A program made the position numbers and the translations under genes. The notes beneath the pieces are model-generated. The model was not told where the DNA came from and did no database searches. It worked only from the letters and a program-made list of their open reading frames with translations. Positions 29,082 to 41,000 of a DNA stretch of 64,000 nt are shown here, piece after piece. Source of the stretch: an uncultured Flavobacteriales bacterium (GTDB lineage Bacteria > Bacteroidota > Bacteroidia > Flavobacteriales_G > Salibacteraceae); NCBI GenBank assembly GCA_913020435.1, contig CAJVZZ010000007.1, positions 61,339 through 125,338 on the forward strand. Reading direction: 5' to 3'. Position 1 is the stretch's first letter; each line of letters opens with the position of its first letter.

Positions 29082-30101
29082 GCATTTCTTTCTTAGAATT
29101 TTCCCAGACTTTGTTCGATAGAATTTTGGTAAGAAATAGACTTTCTTAGGAGTTTCATATTTTCCCAAAGCACTATTTGAAAAATCGATTTCGTAATTTG
29201 TCGATGATTCAATTACCAAAATAACTTGTTGTCCTAAGAATTCAGAAGGCTCAGAAGCTATAAAAAACGGATTGTTAATTAGTGTCGAAATTTTCAGCTC
29301 TAGCTGTTCAGGAATAATCTTAATTCCACCGGAATTTATGACATTGTCGGATCTACCCTTCCATTTAAAGGTTTTACTAGAAATTAAATCAACTAAATCA
29401 TTGGTCACAATGGGATAATCATTAACATGCGGAGCATGAATAACTAGACAGTTTTTTTGTTCAGAAAAATGGACCCCTTCAATTGCCTTAAAATCGCTAT
29501 CTAATTTAGATATTTCTTTAACTGCAATATGGGTAAGCGTTTCAGTGCTTCCAAATGACTCATAGAATTTTGTTCGAACATCTAAATCCAAAATGTTGCT
29601 CCGCAAATCAGAAGAAACACTTGCTCCACCTATTAGAACTTTATGAATCAATTTAAACGGACTATTTTTAAAACTCAATAATCTTTCAACCTGAACAGGA
29701 ACTAGAGGCACAAAGTCGACTACATCTGGCAAATCATCAAAAACACCTTCGTCAAAACTCACATCCAATACATACAATGAATAGCCACAAATTAATGACC
29801 GGTAAAGCATCATCTTACTCGCAACATATTGCAAAGGAAGAGCATTTAATACAACAGCTCCTTCAAATAAACCGAAAATAGCATGGGTACCTTTAGCCGA
29901 TACTTTAACTTTATCGATAGAAAAAAAAATTTCCTTCGAACTGCCCGTTGTTCCTGATGTCTGAAAAAAAAATTTATTAGCTGTCTTAAAATTCAGCAAC
30001 TCCTTTTGGAATTCTTTTAATCTCTCGTTTTCAAATCTTTGGTTCAGAAATTCAGCATAACTAAATCCATTAATTTTAAAAGATTGATGAATTTCAGGCA
30101 T
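29061..30101 (-). CDS. menE: o-succinylbenzoate--CoA ligase-like AMP-binding enzyme
   Basis: FFQTSGTTGSSKEIFFS (AMP-binding P-loop), ESFGSTETLTHIAVK, KWKGRSDNVINSGGIKIIPEQLE; men operon context. Confidence 0.9.
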   Translation of the reverse strand: MPEIHQSFKINGFSYAEFLNQRFENERLKEFQKELLNFKTANKFFFQTSGTTGSSKEIFFSIDKVKVSAKGTHAIFGLFEGAVVLNALPLQYVASKMMLYRSLICGYSLYVLDVSFDEGVFDDLPDVVDFVPLVPVQVERLLSFKNSPFKLIHKVLIGGASVSSDLRSNILDLDVRTKFYESFGSTETLTHIAVKEISKLDSDFKAIEGVHFSEQKNCLVIHAPHVNDYPIVTNDLVDLISSKTFKWKGRSDNVINSGGIKIIPEQLELKISTLINNPFFIASEPSEFLGQQVILVIESSTNYEIDFSNSALGKYETPKKVYFLPKFYRTKSGKILRKKCLVDIQI

Positions 30102-31146
30102 TTACAAGTGTCTTTAAGTTCCAATTAGAATTAGAATTGTAATACAATGATCCATTCTTTACTTCTAATGGAGAAGTGATATTATTAGTAAATAGTTCTC
30201 CTGTTCCCAATCCTTGTGGCATTTTTGAGTGTTTAGTTGCTACATATTGTGCTATGGCATTCAACCCAATATTGGATTCCAAAGCAGACGTTATCCACCA
30301 ACCAATATTTAAACTTTCAGCTATATCTATCCATTCATCACAACTCTTCCACCCTCCTAATAATGACGGTTTTAGAATGATAAATTGAGGTTTTATATTA
30401 ACCAACAAATCAACTTTATCTTGGTAATAATTGATACCAATCAATTCTTCATCTAATGCTATTGGTAGTTGAGTTTCACTGCAAAGCTTTCTCATCTCTT
30501 CAATTTGCCCATGCTTTATGGGCTGTTCAATTGAATGGATTTTAAAATCGAGCAATCGTTTCAGTTTTAACTTAGCATCGATTAAACTGAATGCTCCATT
30601 TGCATCAACTCTAATTTCCACCTCTTTTTCAGAAAAAGACTTTCGAATGCTTTCAATTAATTCAATTTCTCTTTCAAAATTTATAGCTCCAATTTTAAGC
30701 TTAATACAATGAAACCCTTTACGTAATTTTTCATCAATTTGAGACTTCATAAAGCTAACATCTCCCATCCAAACTAACCCATTGATAGCTATTGGTTCAG
30801 AATTTCCCAGAAAAGCAGAACTTATAAGCGAAAACGGATTTTCACTCGCTAAAGAAGTAAATGCCTGTTCAACTCCAAATCGAATTGCGGGCCAATCGAT
30901 AAACGACATCAATAACTGGGATAATCCTGTCCCCGTTTCAATAGACAGTTTTAGCTCTAATAATTTCGAATCGAATTCTGGCTTATCATCATAACTCAAA
31001 CCTCTAAAAAGTCCAATTTCACCCCATCCTATTCTTCCATTTTCTTCAAGTTTTAATATCCACGTATCCTTAGTTTTTAGAATACCTCTAGACGTACCTC
31101 CAGGAGACTTGAAAATCAAAGTATATGGTATTATTTCAACTTTCAT
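30094..31146 (-). CDS. menC: o-succinylbenzoate synthase (enolase superfamily)
   Basis: CIKLKIGAINFEREIELI, VRVDANGAFSL-type (IRVDANGAFSL), IALDEELIG, ITSALESNIGLNAIAQY; start at MKVEIIPYTL (31146) likelier than 31191. Confidence 0.9.
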   Translation of the reverse strand: MKVEIIPYTLIFKSPGGTSRGILKTKDTWILKLEENGRIGWGEIGLFRGLSYDDKPEFDSKLLELKLSIETGTGLSQLLMSFIDWPAIRFGVEQAFTSLASENPFSLISSAFLGNSEPIAINGLVWMGDVSFMKSQIDEKLRKGFHCIKLKIGAINFEREIELIESIRKSFSEKEVEIRVDANGAFSLIDAKLKLKRLLDFKIHSIEQPIKHGQIEEMRKLCSETQLPIALDEELIGINYYQDKVDLLVNIKPQFIILKPSLLGGWKSCDEWIDIAESLNIGWWITSALESNIGLNAIAQYVATKHSKMPQGLGTGELFTNNITSPLEVKNGSLYYNSNSNWNLKTLVNA

Positions 31147-31147
31147 T

Positions 31148-32047
31148 TTAAGATAGTACTGCGGAAGTGAAGTATAGCATTGCAAACCCAAAGGTCCCTA
31201 GAGCAAGTTGTTTTAACTTATCTATCAGCTCTTTTGGATCATTATGCTTTTTTACAGCAATCAGATTAGCAATAAAAACCGGAAATAAAACAAACGGCAA
31301 ATAATTAATAAGCGCTGAGGATGTATAGGTCAAAAAACAAATAAATATTACCCACCCCAAGGTTATCAATAAATAGTGATAATTCTTTCCCCATGACTTA
31401 CCGAACTGCACAACTAAGGTGTTTTTACCGTGTCTAGCATCATTATCAATGTCACGAAGGTTATTAAGGTTTAATACTCCAACAGCAAAAAATCCAATCG
31501 ATATTGCTGGTAAAATATTTACGAACTGAACAGTATGACTGAACAAATAAGACGATCCCATAACACCTACTATTCCAAAGAAAATGAAAACTGAAATATC
31601 TCCTAAGCCAGAATAACCATATGCATTTTTGCCAACAGTGTATTTAATTGCGGCTGCGATAGCGAGCAATCCTACAAGTAAAAATAACATAAACAATCCT
31701 GAGAAACTAGAAAAACTTACTATTAACAAAGCTATTCCACTCAATAGACTTAATAATGAAAAAAGAATAACCGCCATTCTCATTTCTTTAATTGAAACTT
31801 CACCACTTTGAATTGCTCTAGTAGGCCCCAATCTGTTTTCATCATCTACACCCGAAAGTGCATCTCCATAATCATTAGCTAAATTGCTCAAAATTTGGAG
31901 AAAAGTTGCAGTTACAAGTGCTAGCAAAAGGATTTTCCAATTAAAATATTCTTGATCATAGGAAATAGCTGCTCCCATTAAGATGCTGGCAAACGCCAAT
32001 GGAAGCGTTTTTAGCCGAAATGCACTAATCCATTTCTTCATGTGCAC
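31148..32047 (-). CDS. menA: 1,4-dihydroxy-2-naphthoate polyprenyltransferase
   Basis: FRLKTLPLAFASILMGAAIS, NLANDYGDALSGVDDENRLGPTRAIQSG, NNLRDIDNDARHGKNTLVV. Confidence 0.95.
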   Translation of the reverse strand: MHMKKWISAFRLKTLPLAFASILMGAAISYDQEYFNWKILLLALVTATFLQILSNLANDYGDALSGVDDENRLGPTRAIQSGEVSIKEMRMAVILFSLLSLLSGIALLIVSFSSFSGLFMLFLLVGLLAIAAAIKYTVGKNAYGYSGLGDISVFIFFGIVGVMGSSYLFSHTVQFVNILPAISIGFFAVGVLNLNNLRDIDNDARHGKNTLVVQFGKSWGKNYHYLLITLGWVIFICFLTYTSSALINYLPFVLFPVFIANLIAVKKHNDPKELIDKLKQLALGTFGFAMLYFTSAVLS

Positions 32048-33707
32048 CCGTTTTAATGAAATTAAAATAGCGCTTCAAAACTTGATCGTTTAATTCTGTT
32101 GGGGTTTTTATTTCTAAAACCTTAGCTACAGATGACACTTCAAAAAACGAATCCAATTCATTTTCTAATTCCCGAAAATTTTCTGCAAACTGGTACTCAA
32201 GACCAAAGTTTGAGACTATGCCTTGGTAATTCATTGAATGTTTACCTTCGAAATAAGTTTCAAAATTTTCCATAGACTTTGGACCAGGAATAATCCTAAA
32301 AATTCCGCCACCTCCATTGTTTATGATTATAATTCGAAGATTTGGCGACAATAGCTCATTCCATAACCCATTTGAATCGTACATAAAGCTCAAATCTCCA
32401 GTAACCAAAAGTGTAGACTCACTTATAGCTAATGAATAGCCCACAGCTGTGGAAGTACTGCCATCTATCCCTGATGTGCCTCGATTAGCATGGAAATTCT
32501 TGAAAGGAATATCTTTAAAGAGCTGAAAATACCTTACAACACTGCTATTACCCGATTGAATATGATAATCAAAGGGAAGCTTTTGAATTATTCTATTAAA
32601 CACACCTAAATCAGAATAGGAACAAGAACTTATAAATTGTTGATGTCTTTTCTCTCCCATTGCATCAATAGCTATCCAGTCTAATGAATATGGGCTTTTT
32701 TGCAGTCTACCTTTTATCTCAACAACAGAAAGGAGAAATGAATTTATATCGGACTCAATTGATTGATCCAGTTTCCCAAAAGTATTTCTTGAAGCTCCAA
32801 CAGGAGAAATGTGCCAATGCGAACAATTAGAACCTGAGATAAATGACTTAATCTTTTTAGAAATGACATTTTCGCCTAAAGTAATTACTAGCTCAGGCTT
32901 TAATTCATCACTAACCAACTCTAATACCCTATCAATAGTTTGAATTGCATTTAAATTGGATAGATTACTTGTATGCTCGGTTACAATAATATTCGAGGAA
33001 ATATTCGAAAGAGCACGCAAATAATCGTTAGTAATCTGATTCTCTTTTAACATTCCACACAGAATCAATGTTTTATGAGAATTACATAATTGCACTTTTT
33101 GATAGTTAGAGAGAATAAACCCCTTTACTTGTTCAATATTAGAACTTACTAATAAAGCGTCAAATTGAACATCTGATAATTCATATAATGGCTCCTCAAA
33201 AGGAATATTAATATGTACAGGCCCTGTATCTTTATCTGTTGCAGTGTACAAACACTCCAAAATCTTTTGGCTCCATGCAGTAAATTCATTCTGGTTATAT
33301 AGTTGTACAGGTAATTGCAAAAAGAATTTCTGAAAATTAGCAAAGACGTTTTGTTGATTTATTGTTTGGCCAATCCCTTGATTTATGGCCTCTTCTGGTC
33401 GGTCTGCAGAAAATACGATTAATGAAACTCCCAAATAATAAGCTTCAGCTATAGCGGGTGCGTAATTTAATAGAGCAGTACCAGATGTGCAGATTAATCC
33501 TACAGGCATATTAGACGCAATAGCGATACCCAAAGCAATAAAGCCTGCAGAGCGTTCATCAACAACTGAATGTAATTCCAAGTTCTCCTTTTGGAAACTA
33601 GCTATTAAAGGTGCGTTTCTGCTACCAGGAGAAACAACAACTTCCCTTCCGCCAATTTGCGCGAAGGAATGTGCTATGAGAATAGCTGTTTGTTTATTTG
33701 TATTCAA
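32025..33707 (-). CDS. menD: SEPHCHC synthase (2-succinyl-5-enolpyruvyl-6-hydroxy-3-cyclohexene-1-carboxylate synthase)
   Basis: VVVSPGSRNAPL, CTSGTALLNYAPAIAEAYY, ANRGTSGIDGSTSTAVGYSLA, IIIINNGGGGIF motifs. Confidence 0.96.
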   Translation of the reverse strand: MNTNKQTAILIAHSFAQIGGREVVVSPGSRNAPLIASFQKENLELHSVVDERSAGFIALGIAIASNMPVGLICTSGTALLNYAPAIAEAYYLGVSLIVFSADRPEEAINQGIGQTINQQNVFANFQKFFLQLPVQLYNQNEFTAWSQKILECLYTATDKDTGPVHINIPFEEPLYELSDVQFDALLVSSNIEQVKGFILSNYQKVQLCNSHKTLILCGMLKENQITNDYLRALSNISSNIIVTEHTSNLSNLNAIQTIDRVLELVSDELKPELVITLGENVISKKIKSFISGSNCSHWHISPVGASRNTFGKLDQSIESDINSFLLSVVEIKGRLQKSPYSLDWIAIDAMGEKRHQQFISSCSYSDLGVFNRIIQKLPFDYHIQSGNSSVVRYFQLFKDIPFKNFHANRGTSGIDGSTSTAVGYSLAISESTLLVTGDLSFMYDSNGLWNELLSPNLRIIIINNGGGGIFRIIPGPKSMENFETYFEGKHSMNYQGIVSNFGLEYQFAENFRELENELDSFFEVSSVAKVLEIKTPTELNDQVLKRYFNFIKTGAHEEMD

Positions 33708-34701
33708 ATTCTATATTGTGAAACTTCCGTATTGAAGACAATAATGTCTCAGCTTTGTGCTCAGTTTCCTCAAATTCTGACTCAAATGTAGAACCTTCTA
33801 CTATTCCACCTCCAACGTATATAGTAGTAATTTCATTTTGATATTTCAAACACCGAAGATTAACGTACAGCTCAGCTCTTGCAGATGAATATAGCCCGAG
33901 GTAACCTGTATAATATTCTCGATTTTTTGTTTCATTTTTATTTATCCATAGGATAGCTTGATCTGTAGGTAATCCCGCAATTGCAGGAGTGGGATGCAAT
34001 TCATCAAGAATATCTATAAGATTGCAGTCTTCCTTTAGCTCACCTGAGATATTCTGATATAAGTGTTTTACTGAACTGGCTATCAAATCTACCCTCTCAC
34101 TTGCACTCACCTCGTTACAGTATTTTCTATAAATAGTAACGATAGTTTCTGTAACTAACTTATGCTCATGATACTCTTTTTCTGTCCATGGACTAAAATA
34201 TCCAAGAATACCCTGCGAAACAGTTCCTGCTAATGATGCAGTATTGATTGAATTTTCTGTCTTACGGATTAATAACTCTGGGGTTGCACCTATGTAAGTA
34301 ATATCATTGATAACAAACAGGTAAACAAATGCATTATTGTGTTTACTTACCAAATCCAGAAAGACCTCCATAGAATTCAACTTTCCTTCCAATTGTATTT
34401 GTCTAGATACGACAACTTTTTGAAGCCCATTATCCTTAATACTTTTGATTGCATTTCCAAGTGTATCTTTATACTCAGAGCCTTCCTTAATTCTACTTAT
34501 AGACGATCTTTCTACCGTTTGAATTTGCACAACTAGTTCCGATTCATCTCCTATAAAGTATAAAGTTTCATCATTGTCATTAAAAGGAGCTATCATAAAG
34601 CCACCAGACTTTAAAAACTCTTCTTTAACTACTTCCTTATGTATATTAAACTGGATTATATAAGATTCATTAGGCTTACGATATGCAATAAAATTATTCA
34701 T
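33694..34701 (-). CDS. menF: isochorismate synthase (chorismate-binding enzyme)
   Basis: ELHPTPAIAGLPTDQAI, YTGYLGLYSSARAELYVNLRC, TIYVGGGIVEGSTFESEFEETEHKAETLL motifs; men operon context. Confidence 0.92.
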   Translation of the reverse strand: MNNFIAYRKPNESYIIQFNIHKEVVKEEFLKSGGFMIAPFNDNDETLYFIGDESELVVQIQTVERSSISRIKEGSEYKDTLGNAIKSIKDNGLQKVVVSRQIQLEGKLNSMEVFLDLVSKHNNAFVYLFVINDITYIGATPELLIRKTENSINTASLAGTVSQGILGYFSPWTEKEYHEHKLVTETIVTIYRKYCNEVSASERVDLIASSVKHLYQNISGELKEDCNLIDILDELHPTPAIAGLPTDQAILWINKNETKNREYYTGYLGLYSSARAELYVNLRCLKYQNEITTIYVGGGIVEGSTFESEFEETEHKAETLLSSIRKFHNIEFEYK

Positions 34702-34724
34702 TGAAATAAATTAAAAAAAAAGCA

Positions 34725-34756
34725 AAAAAAAACCCTGACCGAAGTCAGGGTTTTTT
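34725..34756 (-). terminator. Rho-independent terminator downstream of the giant adhesin gene
   Basis: AAAAAAAAACCCTGACCGAAGTCAGGGTTTTTT hairpin with A and T tracts. Confidence 0.85.
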
Positions 34757-34772
34757 GAGATTTAAACTCTAA

Positions 34773-35025
34773 TTATTTAGATAACTGAATTCTGCTAACA
34801 ACTTTCTCAGTTCCTACTGTAGTCTCTACAAAGTAGATACCTGATGCATAACCAGTAATGTCTAGCGTTAGATTGTCTTGAGTAAGCCTAGTTTTCTCAG
34901 TAGTTTCAATTACTTGACCAACCGCGTTCATTACTCTTACAGTAACATCTTCTTCACTTGTTAAGTTGAACTCTAAGTTAATTACACCAGCTGTTGGATT
35001 AGGATAAATTCTGAATGCGTCAGTA
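34773..35025 (-). other. T9SS type A C-terminal sorting domain of the giant protein
   Basis: RIYPNPTAGVINLEFNLTSEEDVTVRVMNAVGQVIETTEKTRLTQDNLTLDITGYASGIYFVETTVGTEKVVSRIQLSK. Confidence 0.88.
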
Positions 35026-38000
35026 TTTACCAATACTCCAACTCCTGTAAACTCACTGAAGACATCAATCTGAGCTTTGAAAGAACAACCATTTGCATCA
35101 ACCACCGTTACCGTATTTACACCGTTTGGTAAGTTAGTAGCTGCAGAATCTGTCTCATTATTTGACCATAAGTAAGAAGAGTAAGGCTTTGTTCCACCAA
35201 TTGCACTTGCAGTTGCTTTCACATTATTCTCTCCACCATCAACAACATTAATGAATGAAACATTAATTGGATCTGGAGCATTAATCACAACTACTGTATC
35301 ATGATCACAACCAGCTGCATCTTCAACTCTTACTTGATAAATCCCTTTTGTCAATCCATTCAACTGTGTTGCTGAACTTCCAGTACTCCAAGAGTATTTG
35401 AAGGGACCCGTTCCGCCATTGATAGTCACTTCAGCAGTTGCCGTATCATAACTACAATCTACTGAAAGATCAGAAGGAACAGCAATTGGTGAATTAGGAT
35501 CGATAACTTTTACTTTACCAGTTTTAACACATCCTAATGAATCCGTAATGGTTACATCATAAAGACCTTCAGTCAAACCAACTGCTTTAGCAGTAGTTTG
35601 TGAATTACTCCAGAAATACGTGAATGGAGCAATACCACCTGCAACTGCTGCTTCAGCAGATCCATTTGCTAACTTACAAGCACTTGGAGTATTATCTTTC
35701 ATAATTACCTGAATTACAGGAGGATCTACAACTGTTATAGAAACAACTTCAGCACAATTACTCTTATCTGTTACAGTAACAGTGTAAGCTCCAGCTGACA
35801 AATTAGATTCTTTAGCACTTGTTCCGCCAGAATTCCAGTTGTAAGTATATCCAGGGATACCTTTAGTTACTGCAACTTCAGCAGATCCGTCATTATCACC
35901 ATTACAAGTAGGGTATGAATTAGCTGAAGAAACAAGTGGTCTTGCACCTAATACTTCGACTTCTAATTCCTCAGTACAACCTACACTATCGATGGCAGTA
36001 ACGTTATAAATATCACCAGGTATACCTGCAAGAGTATTTCCTATGTATCCGTTATCCCACTCATAAGTGTAAGGTCCATAAACACCAGTTGCCAATGCAA
36101 CAGCGACACCATCAGAACTATCACAAGTAGCATTAGTAACAGTCTCACTCAACACAATTTGCTGAGTTCTTACAACATTCGTTGTATCCATATAGATACA
36201 ACCAATATCATCTTCTACAGTTACTGAAATAATGCCTGGCTTGGTTACTTTAATAGAATCAAAGAACTCACCAGTTGACCAAGTACTGAATTTATACTCC
36301 TTATTAGATTTTACTTGAGCCGTTGAACCGAAACATAATAAAGTAGTATCCGCTAATACTTGTTTATCACCGATTTCACCAAAGTTTGCTCTTAAAATAA
36401 GTGTTGCGTTTCCAACTAAACCACCTTGAGCATTCATATCGGTCCAACTACCACCTGTACCTCTACCATACATAATACCTGGTCGCCCAGTTCTAATACT
36501 AGAGAATGCAAGTTCCATTCTTACTGGATTTATTTGTTGAATAGCAATCAAGTACTTTCCAGGCTGCAGGGTAACTCCACCACAACCAAATTCAAGAGTG
36601 TACCAACCAGTACCATTTGCACTAATTTGAAATGCTCTTGTAGAATCAATCACTTGCTGAACTGCTGGACTTGCTGTATCATTCACAGCATACAATTTAA
36701 GTTTAACATTAGCTCCTCTAACGGGATTCTGCAAATAGAATGTTCCTGATGTCAATTTATCTGTATTGAAAACTTCATAAACATTACCAAACTCACCAGT
36801 AGTTCCTGTAGCATAACCAAGTCCACCATTAGGATAAATACCTTGCAATGAATCATCCAATGCGTAAATAGAATCACTAACGTTGATAATATAATTCAAT
36901 GTATCATTTGTGCTATCACAATCTGACTCATTTATAGTTGTAAAAAAGTTAGCCGAAATCTGACCAGCAACACTTCCTACAGCTGCTAACACCGCAACCA
37001 TTGAATCTTGGTCTGGTACTAACGTATCAATTAAAGAATTTGATGTAACTCCAGCTACCAGAGCATTCACTCTAGTTCCTGTAATTGTATCGAGACCTCT
37101 GTTTCCTGCTTTTCCAAATACATATACACTTTGTCCGGTTGGAACCGAAGCGTATATTGAAGATACGTCAATCATTCCTCCATCAAAATAACAAGGAGTA
37201 AACTCATGTGCTCCTACATCATGAAAAGGAATGTTTCTAGGAGAATGGAAATAATCTGTTGCAACACCTACATTAAACGCTGTACTATCGTACTCGACAG
37301 CATTAACACGTAAATCAGCCTTTGAAGGAATCTTGAATCTAGGATCTGCATTTATAGCAGAAGCATCTCTTGTGAAACCGGTAGTTCCCCAACTTCCTGC
37401 TGTACCAGTCCAATAACCATTGCTTTTACGAGTATTATTTACCACACTTGGTCCCCACCTACTATTATATCTATTATACAATGTTGAATTTCCTCTTTCT
37501 GAAGTGAAAATATTATTGGATACATTAGTATTAACAGGATTGGCCTCATAAGCGCCATAAGAAGTTCCTGAAGTATTCATACGAACATTATTATGCTGAA
37601 TAGTAACCTGATTTCCATAATAAGTATAAATACCATACTGACCACTTGATGCTAAATCATTAGAAAAAGAAATAAAGTTATTTATGATTTCAGTAGTATC
37701 CGAAGCAAGTCTATTATAGTAATTTGTATAATAATCATAAATAACATACTGAAAACCAGTACTTCTCATATTGAAACGATTGTTCTTGTACTGCATGTCA
37801 TTATTATACCGACCAAAGAATACATACTGAGAACCTGTAGTAGTAGATTCGATAGAGTTGTCATTATAATGACAACTCGCTCCATAATTCGTATATACAT
37901 AATAGACACCTATATCATGGAACGCGTTTCCTTCTATTGTGATAAACTCCTCTCTCTGATTTCTTGCATTAGATCCACCTTGGATATAAATACCATAGTA

Positions 38001-41000
38001 ACCACCGAATATCTCATTATTAGTTATGAATAAACTTGAAGTATTCTTACCCCTCTTATCATAGATACAAGCATTTGCCGGTGTAGGACTACCTGCTTCT
38101 ACAATACAGCTGTCAATTGTTAAGCTATCATTTAATCCATCCAAATTGACAGTGTACCCTGAAGTACTTTTTATATGCATCTTATGAAACTTTACATGAG
38201 CGATATCGCCAAGTTCCAGATTCCCCTCAAGAATAGGCATCGTTGTGTTAGCAGGATCAGAAGTAAACGTCAAAGGATTAGTTCTTGAGACACCAACAAT
38301 ATTACTCAATGTAATACTTTCAACGAATGTCGAATCATCTACATGGAATGTAACTGGTCCGCAAATACCTAAATCATCTAAATCTTTTACAGCAGCAGCG
38401 AAACTTCCGAAGTCTCCATTAGTTCCAATAGTAAAAGTTCCATTTAGAGCAGGACGAACATCAAATTTAAAAGTATCATTCGCTATTCTTTGATCTGTTT
38501 GACCACTAGGTGAAACCGTATAAGCAACTATGCTATATGTTGAACCAGCATTAAGCGTAAGGTTACCTAAGGTTACGACTGTATCAAGACCTTTATCTAT
38601 ATTGGAACCACTAACGCTTAATGTAGCACCTGCAGTTGCAGCAGCGCCATTTACGCTATATGTCCAATGAACATCAAACGAAGTTAAATTCAAATATCCT
38701 AAATTAGCCACAGTAACATCAATCGCCTGAGCCCCAGTACATAATGCACCACTCGGAAAGCTTGTAACACCAGCATCATAATCTGGAACTACATATTCAT
38801 CTGCTCCCATTGTAGGGAACGTTGTGCTTCTAACTTCTCCATCAATATCATCAGTAATTCCAACAATAGGAGAACCTTCTCTGTACATAAGAGCACTAGC
38901 AGCATGCAAATCGCCTTTTGAGACATCAGTAAAAAGAGGGTCAGTATTTACCGAGTTTGCACCCTGATTGGTTCCGGCTATATTTTGACCATTTGGACAA
39001 TACCAGTTATTATAGTCTCTAGCTCCTGAACCCGATTGTTGGTAAAAACCATAACCTGCTTCAGCAAAACCGACATTGTTTCTAACATCAGTATTGTTTG
39101 CTGAACTTAAGTATAAAGATCTACTGTTTCCGCCAGTGCTTGCAGTATAAAATGAATTGTACTGAACATCCCACCATTGTGATCTACTTATTTGAAGACC
39201 GTAACTTGTTCCAGTATAATTACCATCTGTAACTGAGAACATGTTATTATTAATCTTACCATGATTTGTAGAAGATCCGTCACTCCATTGACAATCAAAA
39301 GCATAACCCTGAGCAATATTTACAGTGTTGTAAGTAACATCACCTAAAAAGTAATATCCATAAATACCTCTTACAAATCTACTATCATTACCAACAATTT
39401 TGTTTTTAGTAACTTTTACGTTTTCAGTATAAAACATATATACTCCATAAGTCATAAAGTTATACATCTCATTATTTTCAATCGTCCAACGTTGCTGTCT
39501 GCTAGCTCCATTACCTGATCCATAAATGTACATACTGTAGGCACCATTCATAATAACACAATTCTTTATTGTAATATCATTTGCCTGATTACCGCCAGTA
39601 TAGTCATAAATGACTCTGTCATAACTAAAGTTTGTTCCATTTTCACGACCAATAATAGAGTCACCGTTTAAGGTAATAAACTGATTGCTTCCTTTAAATT
39701 CAACAACACCACCATAATTTGTACCTAATGATTGTAACACGACTGTATCAATACTTACGTATTGTACACCATTAAAAAGAACCACATAATTGGCTGAAGT
39801 AACCGCGGTATTAAACTCCCATTTTGCCATATTAGCATTTGCAGGATCCGATTTAATTATAACCGTGTTTGTTGCGCTTCCGCCAGGAATAGCTCCAATT
39901 TCAACTTGTTCATTAAAAGTTTCATCTTGCAGGTGCAACTCAACCGCTCCACAAACTCCTTTGGAGGAAAGTTGTGCAACAGCAGCTGTTATGCTAGCAT
40001 AATCATCTGAAGCACCAGTCCCTACAGTATAAATACCAGACAATGCGGGAGAAATTGCAATCACTAATGTATCATTATTTCCTGCAGAATCAGTAACAGC
40101 ATTTGGAGCTGAAGACCACGCTTTAATAGTATAAGTAGTTCCAGATGCTAGAGTGTAATTTCCTAAAGTTACAGCAGTATCAACACCAATTGCTACAGCA
40201 GAACTTGCAACAACCAATTGAGTTTGAGCAACTGGAGTTCCTGCATTAACAGCAACAGACCAATCAACTTTAAACGAACTCATTGCAGTAGTACCAAAGT
40301 TTTTAACATTAACCTCAACAGACTGAGAACCAGAACAAAGAGAAGCATTAACCATACTTGTAACACCAGCATCGCTTGCAAACAATACATACTCATCAGC
40401 ACCAATACATGGAGCTATTGTATTTCTTGTTTCGCCATCATAATCGATAGTAATAGTTGATAAAGGAATTCCTGCAGCAAATAAATCTGTACTGTAGGTA
40501 TGTAAATCCGTAGGTGAATTATATTGGGGATCAACAGCTAATGCTTGAGTCTGGTTTGAATTTGACCCAGATACCGAATAAGCATTGTTATTGGAATTGG
40601 TGTAAGTTGAACTTTGTTGATAATATCCATAACCGCTAGCGTTGTTAAATGCACTGTTATTTCTAACAACAACTGAAGTACCTGAACTAACGTACAAAGC
40701 AGCATATGCTGTTGAAGAAGAAGTAGAATGCCAGTTAATTGAATTGTGAACAATATCCATATAATCTGGATCGTATACATACATACCTCGTCCCCTAGAA
40801 GAACCGCCGTCTGAGTATGTAACCATATTATTAGAGATTGTTCTTCTTGTAGTGTTTCCACTAGCACCACAACGGTAAAGATACATGGCATAAGCGCTAT
40901 TAGAACCACCTACCAATTCGATATAGTTTCCATTATAGGACGCATCATAACAGTAATAAGCATAAATACCGCTGGGAGAAGTGTATGCCTTTCTGTTTGT

